The notes under the pieces: model-generated
Databases searched by the model: none
Told to the model about the DNA's origin: nothing
Seen by the model: the letters and a program-made list of their open reading frames with translations, nothing else
Source of the DNA: Lactobacillus mulieris
Lineage (GTDB): Bacteria > Bacillota > Bacilli > Lactobacillales > Lactobacillaceae
DNA length: 64,000 nt
Direction of reading: 5' to 3'
NCBI RefSeq assembly: GCF_007095465.1
Contig: NZ_SDGL01000001.1
Coordinates: 103,546 to 167,545 of the forward strand
Made by a program: the position numbers and the translations under genes
In this document: one piece after another, positions 38,299-47,458 of the stretch
Layout of the letters: the number at the start of each line of letters is the position of its first letter
How positions within the stretch are numbered: the first letter of the stretch is position 1

Positions 38299-39468
38299 CT
38301 AATTATCTTTATTATCTCTACTTGTTTTACGTTTTAATTGATTAGGTTTTTCACCACCAAGATGCCAAACCTCAACCGTTGGATCACTTCTTCGAGTGCT
38401 ATTTATCATTCTTTGAATCAAATTAAGCAATGGATGATATTTATCACCTAACAAACCAACTGACTCAACAAAAAATTCTAATGCAATCAGCAAACCTAAG
38501 ATCAAAGGCCAAATTCCCCAAGAAGGTGATAAAAGGAAAAGCAGTGAAACAAACGAAAAGACTAATGAAATCCCATAAATACATAATACAGCCTGTCGAT
38601 GACTAAGCCCCATTCTCATCAATTGATGATGCAAGTGATGCTTATCAGCTTGAGAAATAGGCTTATGATTTAATTTCCTACGAATCATTGCATAAACAGT
38701 ATCAGTAATTGGCACACCTAAGATAATAATTGGCACAATTAAAGAAATAAAGGTTACATTCTTTAAACCTTTCAAAGATAAAATTGAAATCATAAAGCCT
38801 ATATATAAAGCCCCTGTATCACCTAAAAAGATTTTAGCTGGATGGAAATTATATGGTAAAAAGCCCAATAAAGCTGCTGCCAAAATAAAACAAGCAATTG
38901 GAATATATAGTTCTTTAGTGTGAAGGAAGAAATATCCAACAACTCCCATCGTTGACAATGAAATTAATGAAACTCCAGTTGCCAATCCATCTAATCCATC
39001 AATCAAGTTAACTGCATTAGTTAAGGCTAATATCCAAAAAATGGTAATAGGTAAACTCCACCAACCTAAAGTAATAACTTGTTTGGAAAAAGGTAGAATA
39101 ATTTCTTTCATTCTAATTCCAGCTAAGAAATAAATAATCATAGCAGCAATAATTTGTCCTGCTAGTTTTTGCTTAGGTTTTAATTCTAAAATATCATCAA
39201 TTAAACCAGTTAAAACCATCACACTAGAAGCAAGTAAAATTGAAAAAGCTTCATGTGTTGGGAACTGCTCCCGCAATAAAATAAAAATTCCAATATTAAA
39301 GGTCACAAAAATACCTAATCCTCCAATTGTAGGCATAGGCTTTTTATTAACACGACGTGCATTAGGATTATCAACTGCTCCTAAAACAAATGCTAATCTT
39401 CTGATAAAAGGCGTTACAGCCGTTTGAATAATTACTAAGAAGAATAATTTTACAATAATTAAAAACAT
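38299..39468 (-). CDS. tagO: TagO/WecA-type undecaprenyl-phosphate sugar-1-phosphate transferase
   Basis: A polyprenyl-phosphate N-acetylhexosamine-1-phosphate transferase that starts assembly of wall teichoic acid or other wall polymers on undecaprenyl phosphate. It has 389 residues and about 11 membrane helices. Family motifs are present: LIDDILELKPKQKL (Mg-binding DD), NAVNLIDGLDGLA, FLGDTGAL and the His-rich cytoplasmic loop ADKHHLHHQLMRMG. The ribosome site is weak. It has a TTGTAC-17-TATAAT promoter. It is monocistronic, so which polymer it starts cannot be read from context. Confidence 0.9.
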   Translation of the reverse strand: MFLIIVKLFFLVIIQTAVTPFIRRLAFVLGAVDNPNARRVNKKPMPTIGGLGIFVTFNIGIFILLREQFPTHEAFSILLASSVMVLTGLIDDILELKPKQKLAGQIIAAMIIYFLAGIRMKEIILPFSKQVITLGWWSLPITIFWILALTNAVNLIDGLDGLATGVSLISLSTMGVVGYFFLHTKELYIPIACFILAAALLGFLPYNFHPAKIFLGDTGALYIGFMISILSLKGLKNVTFISLIVPIIILGVPITDTVYAMIRRKLNHKPISQADKHHLHHQLMRMGLSHRQAVLCIYGISLVFSFVSLLFLLSPSWGIWPLILGLLIALEFFVESVGLLGDKYHPLLNLIQRMINSTRRSDPTVEVWHLGGEKPNQLKRKTSRDNKDN

Positions 39469-39502
39469 GTTTTTCTAAACTTTCTGCTAATATCTAGCGT
39501 TT

Positions 39503-39531
39503 ATTATACAAGTTGTGAAAAATTAGTACAA
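39503..39531 (-). promoter_or_regulatory. Promoter of the tagO-like gene
   Basis: TTGTAC (39526-39531), 17-bp spacer, TATAAT (39503-39508). Confidence 0.7.
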
Positions 39532-39535
39532 ATAC

Positions 39536-39566
39536 AAAAAGGACTTATTTATACAAATAAGTCCTC
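39536..39566 (-). terminator. Terminator of rny
   Basis: AGGACTTATTT/AAATAAGTCCT stem with a short loop and T5 tail on the minus strand, just after the rny stop codon. Confidence 0.88.
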
Positions 39567-39573
39567 TTTTTGG

Positions 39574-41205
39574 TTATTTAGCAATCGCCACCGCACGTTT
39601 CTCACGAATTACGGTTACTTTGATATTACCAGGATATTCCATTTCTTTTTCTATTTGGTTTCGAATATCTCTAGCTAAAATTGTCGTCCGATCGTCAGAA
39701 ATCCTATCTGGTTCAACCATAACTCTAATCTCACGACCTGCTTGAATTGCAAATGCTTGACTAACACCTTGATAGCCTGAAGCAATTGTTTCTAATTGAG
39801 TAAGTCTTCTAATATAATTTTCTAATGACTCACTTCGTGCACCTGGTCTTGCTGAAGATATGGTATCAGCAGCCACAACTAACTCTGCAATAAACGATAA
39901 TTTAGGCACATCACCATGATGAGCTGCAATTGCATTGACTACAATATCAGATTCATGGTACTTACGTGCTAATTCAACACCGATTTCGACGTGGGAACCT
40001 TCAATATCGTGGTCGATAGCCTTACCAATATCGTGTAATAATCCCGCGCGAACCGCTAATCTTTCATCTAAACCAAGTTCAGCCGCCATAGTTCCAGTTA
40101 ACTTCCCAACTTCAATTGAGTGAGCCAGAACATTTTGGCCATAAGAAGTCCGATATTTAAGTCGACCTAAAACTTTTACCAATTCAGGATGCATTTTATG
40201 AATACCTAATTCAATCAAAGCTCCTTCACCAGCTTCATAAATATCATCATTGACCTCTTTACGAGCTTTATCAACCATTTCTTCAATTCTCGCTGGATGA
40301 ATACGCCCATCTTTAATTAAACGTTCCATTGCTCTCTTAGCAATTTCTCGTCTAATTGGGTCAAAGCCACTCAAAGTCACAACTTTTGGAGTATCATCGA
40401 TAATTAAATCAACACCAGTTAAGGCTTCAAAGGAGCGAATATTCCGACCTTCACGGCCGATAATTCTTCCCTTCATTTCCTCATTTGGCAGTTCGACAAC
40501 TGACACCGTTGTTTCAGCAACAGTATCAGCCGCGCTACTTTGAATTGCATCTACCAAAATTTGTCGAGCAAAACGATCCGCCTTGGCTTGAGCCTGCTCA
40601 TTACTATTTCTTATTAATTCAGCACGCTCACTGTCAAGTTGATTACTTAACTCAGCTAAAATTATTTTCTTAGCTTCGTCCTTACTTAATTCTGCTACTT
40701 CATAAAGCTTCTCTTTCCGCTGAGATAATAACTCATCGGCTTCAGTCTGCTTTTGAGTAAGGTCGGCTTCTCTTTGCTCCAACTGAGTCTTAGTTTGTGT
40801 GATTTGAGCATCTTTTTTGCTCAAATCCTTTTCTTTTTCTTGAATGGCATCTTCTTTTTGTTGCAAACGAGCATCCCGATGACTAAGTTCAATTCTTTGT
40901 TTACTCAAATCATTTTCAGTTTGCTCACGATAAGCTCTAATTTCTTCTTTTGCTTCTAAAATTTGCGCTTTTTTATCGTTTTCTGCCTCTTGGCGAACTG
41001 TTTTAGCAGTTTGTTTAGCTACCTCAACTTCCGCCTTAATAGCATCTAATTTAGTATGGGCATTTTCAAGCAAATGTTGTGCATCATTACGTGCATTCTC
41101 TGCTTGTTTCTCCCAATGCAACTTTCTAATTAAATAACCAATGCCATAACCAATTAAAAGTGAAACAATAGCGATTAACACAGGAATTAAATCTGTTTTC
41201 ATCAT
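39574..41205 (-). CDS. rny: RNase Y
   Basis: A membrane-anchored endoribonuclease that begins bulk mRNA decay in many Firmicutes. It has about 543 residues: an N-terminal membrane helix ([21 protein letters not shown]), a long coiled coil (about 30-200, rich in Gln, Glu and Lys), a KH domain ([19 protein letters not shown]) and an HD domain with [12 protein letters not shown] and IAAHHGD. Start choice among a GTG at 41211 and two ATGs (41205, 41202) is uncertain; I used 41205. It lies downstream of recA, separated by the recA terminator. Confidence 0.96.
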   Translation of the reverse strand: MMKTDLIPVLIAIVSLLIGYGIGYLIRKLHWEKQAENARNDAQHLLENAHTKLDAIKAEVEVAKQTAKTVRQEAENDKKAQILEAKEEIRAYREQTENDLSKQRIELSHRDARLQQKEDAIQEKEKDLSKKDAQITQTKTQLEQREADLTQKQTEADELLSQRKEKLYEVAELSKDEAKKIILAELSNQLDSERAELIRNSNEQAQAKADRFARQILVDAIQSSAADTVAETTVSVVELPNEEMKGRIIGREGRNIRSFEALTGVDLIIDDTPKVVTLSGFDPIRREIAKRAMERLIKDGRIHPARIEEMVDKARKEVNDDIYEAGEGALIELGIHKMHPELVKVLGRLKYRTSYGQNVLAHSIEVGKLTGTMAAELGLDERLAVRAGLLHDIGKAIDHDIEGSHVEIGVELARKYHESDIVVNAIAAHHGDVPKLSFIAELVVAADTISSARPGARSESLENYIRRLTQLETIASGYQGVSQAFAIQAGREIRVMVEPDRISDDRTTILARDIRNQIEKEMEYPGNIKVTVIREKRAVAIAK

Positions 41206-41280
41206 TATCACTATCGCCCTTTTTAAGAATTATACACACAAATTAATGATAAATTTTCCTATAAAATATGTCAACAAAAG

Positions 41281-41310
41281 TAAAAAGACCTTAGTTAAAA
41301 ACCAAGGTCT
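41281..41310 (-). terminator. Terminator of recA
   Basis: AGACCTTGGTT/AACTAAGGTCT with a 3-nt loop and T5 tail on the minus strand, 18 bp after the recA stop codon. Confidence 0.88.
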
Positions 41311-41328
41311 AAATCTATTTCTTCAGTC

Positions 41329-42411
41329 TTATTTTTTACTAGCTTTTTCGCCACTTTTTTCATCCTGCTCAATTTTTTCCTTTATTTTTGCAGGATCTTC
41401 TTTTTCTTCAAGTGATTTTGCATCAATTCCATATGCTTCACGAACTTGAGTCATAATTTCATTATAGATGTCTGGATGGTCTTCCAAATATTGCTTGGCA
41501 TTTTCTCGGCCTTGACCAATTCTATCTTCCTTATATGAGTACCATGATCCGGCTTTGTCAACAATATCCTTATCAACTGCCATATCTAATAATTCGCCAG
41601 ATTGGGATATTCCTTTACCATACATAATATCAACTTCAGCAACTTTAAAAGGCGGTGCAACCTTGTTCTTCACAACTTTAATTTTCACACGGTTACCCAC
41701 AACATCACTTGATTGTTTAATTTGTTCCGCACGGCGCACTTCAAGACGAATAGTTGAATAAAACTTTAATGCGCGACCACCAGGCGTTGTTTCCGGGTTA
41801 CCAAACATAACGCCAACTTTTTCACGAATTTGGTTAATGAAAATGGCAATAGTCTTAGTCTTATTAATATTACCAGACAATTTACGTAATGCTTGACTCA
41901 TCAATCGGGCTTGTAACCCAACGTGAGAGTCACCCATTTCTCCATCAATTTCAGCTCTAGGTACTAAAGCAGCAACAGAGTCAACTACCAAGATATCTAT
42001 CGCTCCACTTGCAATCAATGTATCCGCAATTTGTAAGCCTTCTTCACCGGTATTAGGTTGAGATAAGATAAGTGAATCAATATCAACACCTAAAGCTTCT
42101 GCATAAGCTGGGTCCATTGCATTTTCTGCATCAATATATGCAGCAGTTCCTCCACGTTTTTGAACTTCTGCAACTGCATGCAAGGCCACAGTTGTCTTAC
42201 CAGATGATTCAGGCCCATATACTTCCACAATCCGGCCACGAGGGTATCCTCCTACACCGATAGCGGCATCAAGAGCCAAAGATCCTGTTGGGACAGTAGA
42301 TATTTGAGTATCAACCTTTTCTCCCATGCGCATTACAGCGCCCTTACCAAAGTTCTTTTCAATTTTCTTCAGTGCTGCATCTAAAGCAGCTTGTTTCTCA
42401 TCTTTAGCCAA
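41329..42411 (-). CDS. recA: RecA recombinase
   Basis: The strand-exchange ATPase of homologous recombination and the LexA co-protease. It has 360 residues. Walker A GPESSGKT is at 66-73, loop L1 [18 protein letters not shown] and loop L2 [22 protein letters not shown] are intact, and the C-terminus is a Glu/Lys-rich tail. The start is a TTG with AGGAGG 7 nt upstream. A LexA-like box lies 9 bp upstream of the -35. cinA, which often precedes recA in Firmicutes, is absent: pgsA is the next gene. Confidence 0.98.
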   Translation of the reverse strand: MAKDEKQAALDAALKKIEKNFGKGAVMRMGEKVDTQISTVPTGSLALDAAIGVGGYPRGRIVEVYGPESSGKTTVALHAVAEVQKRGGTAAYIDAENAMDPAYAEALGVDIDSLILSQPNTGEEGLQIADTLIASGAIDILVVDSVAALVPRAEIDGEMGDSHVGLQARLMSQALRKLSGNINKTKTIAIFINQIREKVGVMFGNPETTPGGRALKFYSTIRLEVRRAEQIKQSSDVVGNRVKIKVVKNKVAPPFKVAEVDIMYGKGISQSGELLDMAVDKDIVDKAGSWYSYKEDRIGQGRENAKQYLEDHPDIYNEIMTQVREAYGIDAKSLEEKEDPAKIKEKIEQDEKSGEKASKK

Positions 42412-42442
42412 AGTATTTCCTCCTTAAGCTAGTTACTAGTTA

Positions 42443-42472
42443 ATTATACTTGCTACCTAGTTACAAATGCAA
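42443..42472 (-). promoter_or_regulatory. Promoter of recA
   Basis: TTGCAT (42467-42472), 18-bp spacer, TATAAT (42443-42448). Confidence 0.65.
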
Positions 42473-42480
42473 GCAAAAAA

Positions 42481-42494
42481 CGAACTAGCGTTCA
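42481..42494. promoter_or_regulatory. LexA-like box upstream of recA
   Basis: CGAACTAGCGTTCA, one mismatch from CGAAC-N4-GTTCG, 9 bp upstream of the recA -35. Together with the box at uvrB it supports a LexA-type SOS regulon. Confidence 0.7.
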
Positions 42495-42561
42495 TTTATT
42501 TACACATCATAAGATCCACCATTAATTAGATACCCGATTATTTGAATATTTTTTTAATTAA

Positions 42562-42584
42562 TAAAAAAAAGCCTTACGGCTTTT
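42562..42584 (-). terminator. Terminator of the long ftsK-ymf-pgsA operon
   Basis: AAAAGCC/GGCTTTT with a 4-nt loop and long T run on the minus strand, right after pgsA. Confidence 0.85.
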
Positions 42585-42587
42585 AAA

Positions 42588-43151
42588 TTACAATTCACCA
42601 GCAAAAACATCCCTAGATTGGTAGAAATAATCCCAACCGGAGTAAATTGTAAAAATCAAACAAATATATAACAAAATTGTACCAATAAAAAAGATATCTC
42701 CTAATAATAAGAAAATAATTGACAACATTTGAGTAGCAGTTTTTATCTTCCCTGGCATCTTTGCTGCTAAAACTTCACCATCATTTTCAACCAAAATTAA
42801 ACGTAATCCAGTTACTGCAAGTTCTCGGCAAACAATAATTGCCACAATCCACGCTGGAGCTTTACCCATACTTACTAGAAATACAAAAGCTGTCATTACC
42901 AGCATTTTATCAGCAAGTGGATCAGCAAACTTTCCGAAATTAGTTACCAATCCTCTTGCTCTAGCGATATGCCCATCAAGGTAATCGGTATACGAAGCAC
43001 CCGCAAAGATTACTGCTGCCAATACTTGGCTAAATGGGATATTAACATTAGCAAAATTAAAACTTCCAGTTGGGAAATTTAAAATTAACACTAACATAAA
43101 AACAGGAATTAAAATAATTCTAAAAACTGTTAAACGATTTGGTAAATTCAT
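42588..43151 (-). CDS. pgsA: Phosphatidylglycerophosphate synthase
   Basis: Condenses CDP-diacylglycerol with glycerol 3-phosphate, the first committed step to phosphatidylglycerol. It has 187 residues and about four to five membrane helices. The CDP-alcohol phosphotransferase signature D-x2-DG-x2-AR-x8-G-x3-D-x3-D is visible in YTDYLDGHIARARGL...FGKFADPLADK. The ATG is 7 bp after rodZ with a weak ribosome site, so translation is probably coupled. It is the last gene of the run that begins at the AI-2E family permease. Confidence 0.96.
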   Translation of the reverse strand: MNLPNRLTVFRIILIPVFMLVLILNFPTGSFNFANVNIPFSQVLAAVIFAGASYTDYLDGHIARARGLVTNFGKFADPLADKMLVMTAFVFLVSMGKAPAWIVAIIVCRELAVTGLRLILVENDGEVLAAKMPGKIKTATQMLSIIFLLLGDIFFIGTILLYICLIFTIYSGWDYFYQSRDVFAGEL

Positions 43152-43158
43152 TCTTTAA

Positions 43159-44223
43159 CTATTGTCCCCCATTATTTTGACCTTCACCAGCACCGGTATT
43201 GCCTGTTGTACCTGTATTGCCAGTGTTTTGATTAGTCGTATTTTGGCTAGTTTGATTTGTATTAGTTTGGTTAGTGTTTGTTTGACTTGAACTAGCTTGG
43301 CTAGACTGTGTATAAACACTTGAAGAACTAGTTGCAATGCTACTACTTTGTGAATAAGTATTAGTATATGAAGATTGAGTTGTTCCAGAATTTGATGAAG
43401 ATGAAACTTTTCCGATAGTTAAGCGCAAGTTCAAACTTGTACCAGCTGGAGTATAAGGGATTTTCTTACCTCCGACTGTTACTTTAGTGCCTGTATCATT
43501 GGATAAATAAATCGAAACAGATTTAGCAGATTCAGGAATTTTTACAGTATGCTTGCTATCAGATGAAATCGACCCACTCCATTTAGTTTCGCCATCAACA
43601 GTAACTGATGCTGAAAGATTGTTAGTTCCAGCATGAATTACTAAATTACGGTTACTTTTAAGTCCAGTAACTTGATATGAACCATATCCCAAGCGAGTAA
43701 TCTTTACATGACTCTTTTCAGTCGATGATGATGCTTTTTCTGAAGAAGATGAGCTATCAGATTGTGATGAAACAGTTACTGAATCACCTGCATCAGATGC
43801 TTGTTGTGAAGATCCTCTAAACAGAGATGTAATTAACACATAAATTATTACAATTACAATTACAACTCCTGCTCCTAAAATAATGCGTGGCATTTGATTT
43901 TTGAGCATTCCTTTTTTACTATTAGTGGTCTTTTTTACTTCTTCAGTCTTATTATCAATTGAATTTTCAACATATTCATCACTATTAGTTTCAGGTACAT
44001 CTTGATGGTATTCAGCTAAAAGTTCCTTACCATCTAAACCAACAACTTGTGCATATTGTCTAATAAATGCACGTACATAAAAATCTCCAGGAAGCTTGTC
44101 AAAGTCACTATTTTCAATAGCAGTTAAATATCTACTTTGAATTTTGGTTGTTTTTTCAACATCGGCAATAGACAAGCCCATTGCTTCTCTAGCACTGCGT
44201 AGTTTTTCTCCGATATTAGCCAT
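43159..44223 (-). CDS. rodZ: RodZ-like cell-shape protein (YmfM)
   Basis: A membrane protein of the RodZ/YmfM family that links MreB to the elongasome. It has 354 residues from the ATG at 44223 (AGAGG upstream); an earlier in-frame ATG-type start has no ribosome site. Layout: N-terminal helix-turn-helix (about 1-72), acidic linker, one membrane helix (about 113-134), a Ser-rich stalk, a beta-rich extracellular DUF4115-type domain (about 173-271), and a long low-complexity tail (272-354) of Ser, Thr, Asn, Gln and Gly. The tail is much longer than in many homologues and may reach into the wall. Confidence 0.9.
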   Translation of the reverse strand: MANIGEKLRSAREAMGLSIADVEKTTKIQSRYLTAIENSDFDKLPGDFYVRAFIRQYAQVVGLDGKELLAEYHQDVPETNSDEYVENSIDNKTEEVKKTTNSKKGMLKNQMPRIILGAGVVIVIVIIYVLITSLFRGSSQQASDAGDSVTVSSQSDSSSSSEKASSSTEKSHVKITRLGYGSYQVTGLKSNRNLVIHAGTNNLSASVTVDGETKWSGSISSDSKHTVKIPESAKSVSIYLSNDTGTKVTVGGKKIPYTPAGTSLNLRLTIGKVSSSSNSGTTQSSYTNTYSQSSSIATSSSSVYTQSSQASSSQTNTNQTNTNQTSQNTTNQNTGNTGTTGNTGAGEGQNNGGQ

Positions 44224-44275
44224 AATAACCTCTTGTTCTAAAAAATTAACAAATTGAGTATACCACAAAATGATG

Positions 44276-45004
44276 TTAAATTAGCCATCCACCTGTAATA
44301 TATATTGTCTGTCCTGTTAAATAATCACTTTCAGGTTGTAAAATGTTTTTTACCCAAAAACTTATATCTTTGCCTGACGCTAATCGTCCTGCCGGAATTT
44401 CACTTTTCACTTCATCTAAAACATCATCAGAAAAGATTGCATTCATTGGTGTATCAACTGCTCCTGGGGCTAAAACATTGACAGTTAAGCCACTAGCTGC
44501 AACTTCTCTTGCATAAGCCTGACTAAATCTCGTCAAAGCAGCTTTAGAGGCACTATACGCTGACTCTAAGGCACTAGCTTGACCACCATAAACAGATCCC
44601 AAATAAATAATCCGACTATGCTTGTATTTAAGTAAACAAGGTTCTAATAACCGAGTTAACTTTAGCGGAGTAACTAAATTAATTTGTATTTCTTGTTCCA
44701 AATTATCTAAATCTTGTTCTCCAAAAAAGCCATAATTGGTTACTCCTTGTGCAAATATCACAACATTAACTGGCAACAAGCCTTTACAAAATTGCTGCAA
44801 TTCAAAATTATTTGCTAAGAAATCTAATTTTATTGCAATAAAATCTTGCTTAGGAAACTGGCTCATTAACTGATTAGCTAACTTATTCGCTACTTGCTCT
44901 TGATTACTATAATGTAAATACAATGACCAACCATCAGCTGCCAGCTCATTAGCTATTACCTGTCCAATTCCACCAGTTGCTCCAAAGATAATCGCTCTTT
45001 TCAA
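44276..45004 (-). CDS. ymfI: YmfI, short-chain dehydrogenase/reductase
   Basis: An SDR-family oxidoreductase of 242 residues. The cofactor loop GATGGIG is at 8-14, and the catalytic YSASKAA has the matching Ser in GSVYGG. The C-terminal GQTIYITGGWLI is typical of FabG-like SDRs. The substrate is unknown. The start is a TTG with AGGGA 7 nt upstream. The ymfF-ymfH-ymfI-ymfM(rodZ)-pgsA order is conserved in Bacilli. Confidence 0.9.
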   Translation of the reverse strand: MKRAIIFGATGGIGQVIANELAADGWSLYLHYSNQEQVANKLANQLMSQFPKQDFIAIKLDFLANNFELQQFCKGLLPVNVVIFAQGVTNYGFFGEQDLDNLEQEIQINLVTPLKLTRLLEPCLLKYKHSRIIYLGSVYGGQASALESAYSASKAALTRFSQAYAREVAASGLTVNVLAPGAVDTPMNAIFSDDVLDEVKSEIPAGRLASGKDISFWVKNILQPESDYLTGQTIYITGGWLI

Positions 45005-45014
45005 ATCATCATCC

Positions 45015-46250
45015 CTATTCTATAGTGGAAAAAACTGAGCAAGTTTTACTTTCTGCCAATAAATCTTGACAAATCTGCCAATATTCTTCAAAACTCATTC
45101 TTTGTAATAATTTTAGCGTATCAAAAATATTTTCATCATGAATTGCTTCTTCTGCTAACTCAAAACCTAAATCAGATAAATTGTTAAAAGCAGCCAACAA
45201 AGTAGCTAATGAAACTTTCTTCAACATTTCAAAAAGCTCTCTTAACTCATTCATTTGTTTAGTATATTTTTCTGATGCAAACAATGTTGTTTTTAAGTCA
45301 CTCAATAGACTATCGCCATTGTTAATACCTAAAATAGTTACAAAATTCCCTTGTCTAGTATAATTTACATCAAATTGTAATGGGCTAGTTAATTCACCAT
45401 GTAACATTTTCTCTTGATACCAGGCACTCTTTTCGCCTAGCATAGATTCTAACATTATTTCAAACAAAATTTGGCCTAAATCATTATTTACTAATACTTT
45501 CTTAAAGTCTGGTAATTTGATTCCTAAACAGAAATAAGGCACCTCTGTCTTATTTTTAAATTCCGTAATCCCTAATTTACCAGCTTCCGATTTAAAAGTA
45601 TGGTCTCTTTTTGGCCCGCTTTGTAAGTATTGTTTATCTAACTTCTTAACTTGACTAAATAAACGAGTGATTGCTGATGGAGCAAAATCGCCTACTGCAA
45701 TAAAATGCATATTATTAGCTGTATAATTTTCTCGATAAATTCTAGCTAAATTGCGACTATTAATCTGTTTAATTGTCTGGCTTGTGCCTCCAATATCAAG
45801 GCCAAGATTGCTCTCACCAAAAAGTTGCTTCATTATGCTATCGCTAATTGGCCAAGTTGGCTCATCTCGATACATTGCTAATTCTTGAGCAATAATTGGT
45901 CGTTCTTTATCAATACTCTTTTTACTAAAATTAGGATCACCCACAAGTTCAAATAATAAATCAACTGTTTTACTCACATTATCAATACTACTTGCATAAA
46001 ACATCGTAGCATTATAACTCGTAAAAGCATTGGTACTTGCACCAATTTCATCAAATCGTTCAGTAATATCTCCACTTTTTTTACTAAAAAGTAAATGTTC
46101 TAAATAATGTGCTGATCCAGGAATTTGCTTATCACTACTCCCAAAATCGACAATAATTCCAAAAAACTTTTGTTTAAATCCCTTTCTCAAAACTACTTGA
46201 GCAGTAAGTCCTGAAGAAAAATTTCTTTTTTCAATATCTAATTTTTTCAT
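45015..46250 (-). CDS. ymfH: YmfH, M16-family zinc peptidase
   Basis: An insulinase-type (M16) metallopeptidase of 411 residues with the inverted zinc motif HYLEH (His48, Glu51, His52) in the N-terminal domain, then YRENYTANNMHFIAVGD typical of the family. It overlaps ymfF by 4 nt (ATGA). M16 enzymes of this kind work as pairs of one active and one inactive subunit, and this one carries the metal site. The physiological substrate is unknown; some relatives process peptides or pheromones. Confidence 0.92.
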   Translation of the reverse strand: MKKLDIEKRNFSSGLTAQVVLRKGFKQKFFGIIVDFGSSDKQIPGSAHYLEHLLFSKKSGDITERFDEIGASTNAFTSYNATMFYASSIDNVSKTVDLLFELVGDPNFSKKSIDKERPIIAQELAMYRDEPTWPISDSIMKQLFGESNLGLDIGGTSQTIKQINSRNLARIYRENYTANNMHFIAVGDFAPSAITRLFSQVKKLDKQYLQSGPKRDHTFKSEAGKLGITEFKNKTEVPYFCLGIKLPDFKKVLVNNDLGQILFEIMLESMLGEKSAWYQEKMLHGELTSPLQFDVNYTRQGNFVTILGINNGDSLLSDLKTTLFASEKYTKQMNELRELFEMLKKVSLATLLAAFNNLSDLGFELAEEAIHDENIFDTLKLLQRMSFEEYWQICQDLLAESKTCSVFSTIE

Positions 46251-47458
46251 TTGATATAAAAACTTTCATTTAAAGTAAGCTTATTAGCTAATTTTATTAA
46301 ATCCTTTATTTGCATTTGTCGAATACTCTTACCTAAATCATCAAAAGCATATTCAGGCATTAATAAAGCTCTCAATTTTAGCATAATTCGATAGCCAGCT
46401 CGATCAAGTCCATACTGATGCTCATTATAGATAGCCTTCTTTATTTTCTTAAAAATGGCTTGATCAATATCTCCTGCTTTAATATTATCTATTTCTTCTT
46501 GAGCAATTTTGCTAGCTTGTTCTAACTTATCATGACTAAGCCCAGCAGAAATAAGCAATAAAGAATTATTAACGTAATTATCAGCATCAACAGCATAAGC
46601 TGCACCAAGCTGCTCACGAATTTTTCTAAATAAAATTGAGCTATCATCGCCTGCCAAATAACGTGCTAAAAATTTACCAGCTAACCGCTCTTTTTTATTC
46701 AATTGACCATTATAACCGAATCCCAGTAGCATTTGTGCTTGTTCAAAATTACGTTTTTCTTCATCAGTAAATGGATCAGGCAACATTTCTATAACTAGGT
46801 TAGAACTTGTAAACTTAGCTTCAAAATCATAATCACTAAAGGCGTCTTTTAACAATTTTATTATATACTTTGAATTTTTAGCATTACCAATCATAGCTGC
46901 TGGACAAGTAGTTAAGGCTTCACTATATGCATCCAGGCCCTCTTTATCAGCTTCTAAAATTTCATTAATCGGTCCCATAATCCCATGAGCAAAATCTGGT
47001 TGATCATGATACCACTTTTTAAAGAAATGTTCCCAAGCATAACTAGTTGGACTAGCCATCAATTCTTGATACTCATTAAAAAGTTGATTTTGAGCCAACT
47101 TAATTACCTTGGAATCTAAGTTAGGATAGCGAACAATCCGGCTAAAGGTCTCAATTATTTTTTCATAACTATATTCAGGGTCCATTACTTCAAGTGGCTC
47201 AATATAGCTTAACCTATACATCAAAAGAAGCTCTCTACCATATAGCTGTGGCGTTACATCAAAGGACATATTATATAAATCTGTCAATGCACGAGTTTGC
47301 TTATTAATAGTATTAAAATATTGACTACTATTAACTTGCATTTTAGCTAATAAGCTGGCCATTGCTAAATTATGTCCAGTCAATGGCATTTTCAAAAAAA
47401 AGCCAATATTAGCCTTGGTTAAGTTTTTATTTTCTGTAATAAAAAAATTATTGTCCAT
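46247..47458 (-). CDS. ymfF: YmfF, M16-family subunit without the zinc motif
   Basis: A second M16-fold protein, 403 residues from the ATG at 47458, where GGAG is 7 nt upstream. It has the family architecture (NIGFFLKMPLTGHNLAMASLLA, REQLGAAYAVDADNYVNNSLLLISAG) but no HxxEH site, so it is most likely the non-catalytic partner of YmfH. It overlaps the 3' end of ftsK by 11 nt and ymfH by 4 nt. Confidence 0.9.
   Translation of the reverse strand: MDNNFFITENKNLTKANIGFFLKMPLTGHNLAMASLLAKMQVNSSQYFNTINKQTRALTDLYNMSFDVTPQLYGRELLLMYRLSYIEPLEVMDPEYSYEKIIETFSRIVRYPNLDSKVIKLAQNQLFNEYQELMASPTSYAWEHFFKKWYHDQPDFAHGIMGPINEILEADKEGLDAYSEALTTCPAAMIGNAKNSKYIIKLLKDAFSDYDFEAKFTSSNLVIEMLPDPFTDEEKRNFEQAQMLLGFGYNGQLNKKERLAGKFLARYLAGDDSSILFRKIREQLGAAYAVDADNYVNNSLLLISAGLSHDKLEQASKIAQEEIDNIKAGDIDQAIFKKIKKAIYNEHQYGLDRAGYRIMLKLRALLMPEYAFDDLGKSIRQMQIKDLIKLANKLTLNESFYIK

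Noticed and set aside
43155..43337. 60-codon frame in the rodZ tail
   Set aside because: An alternate-frame reading of the low-complexity Ser/Thr/Asn/Gln region.
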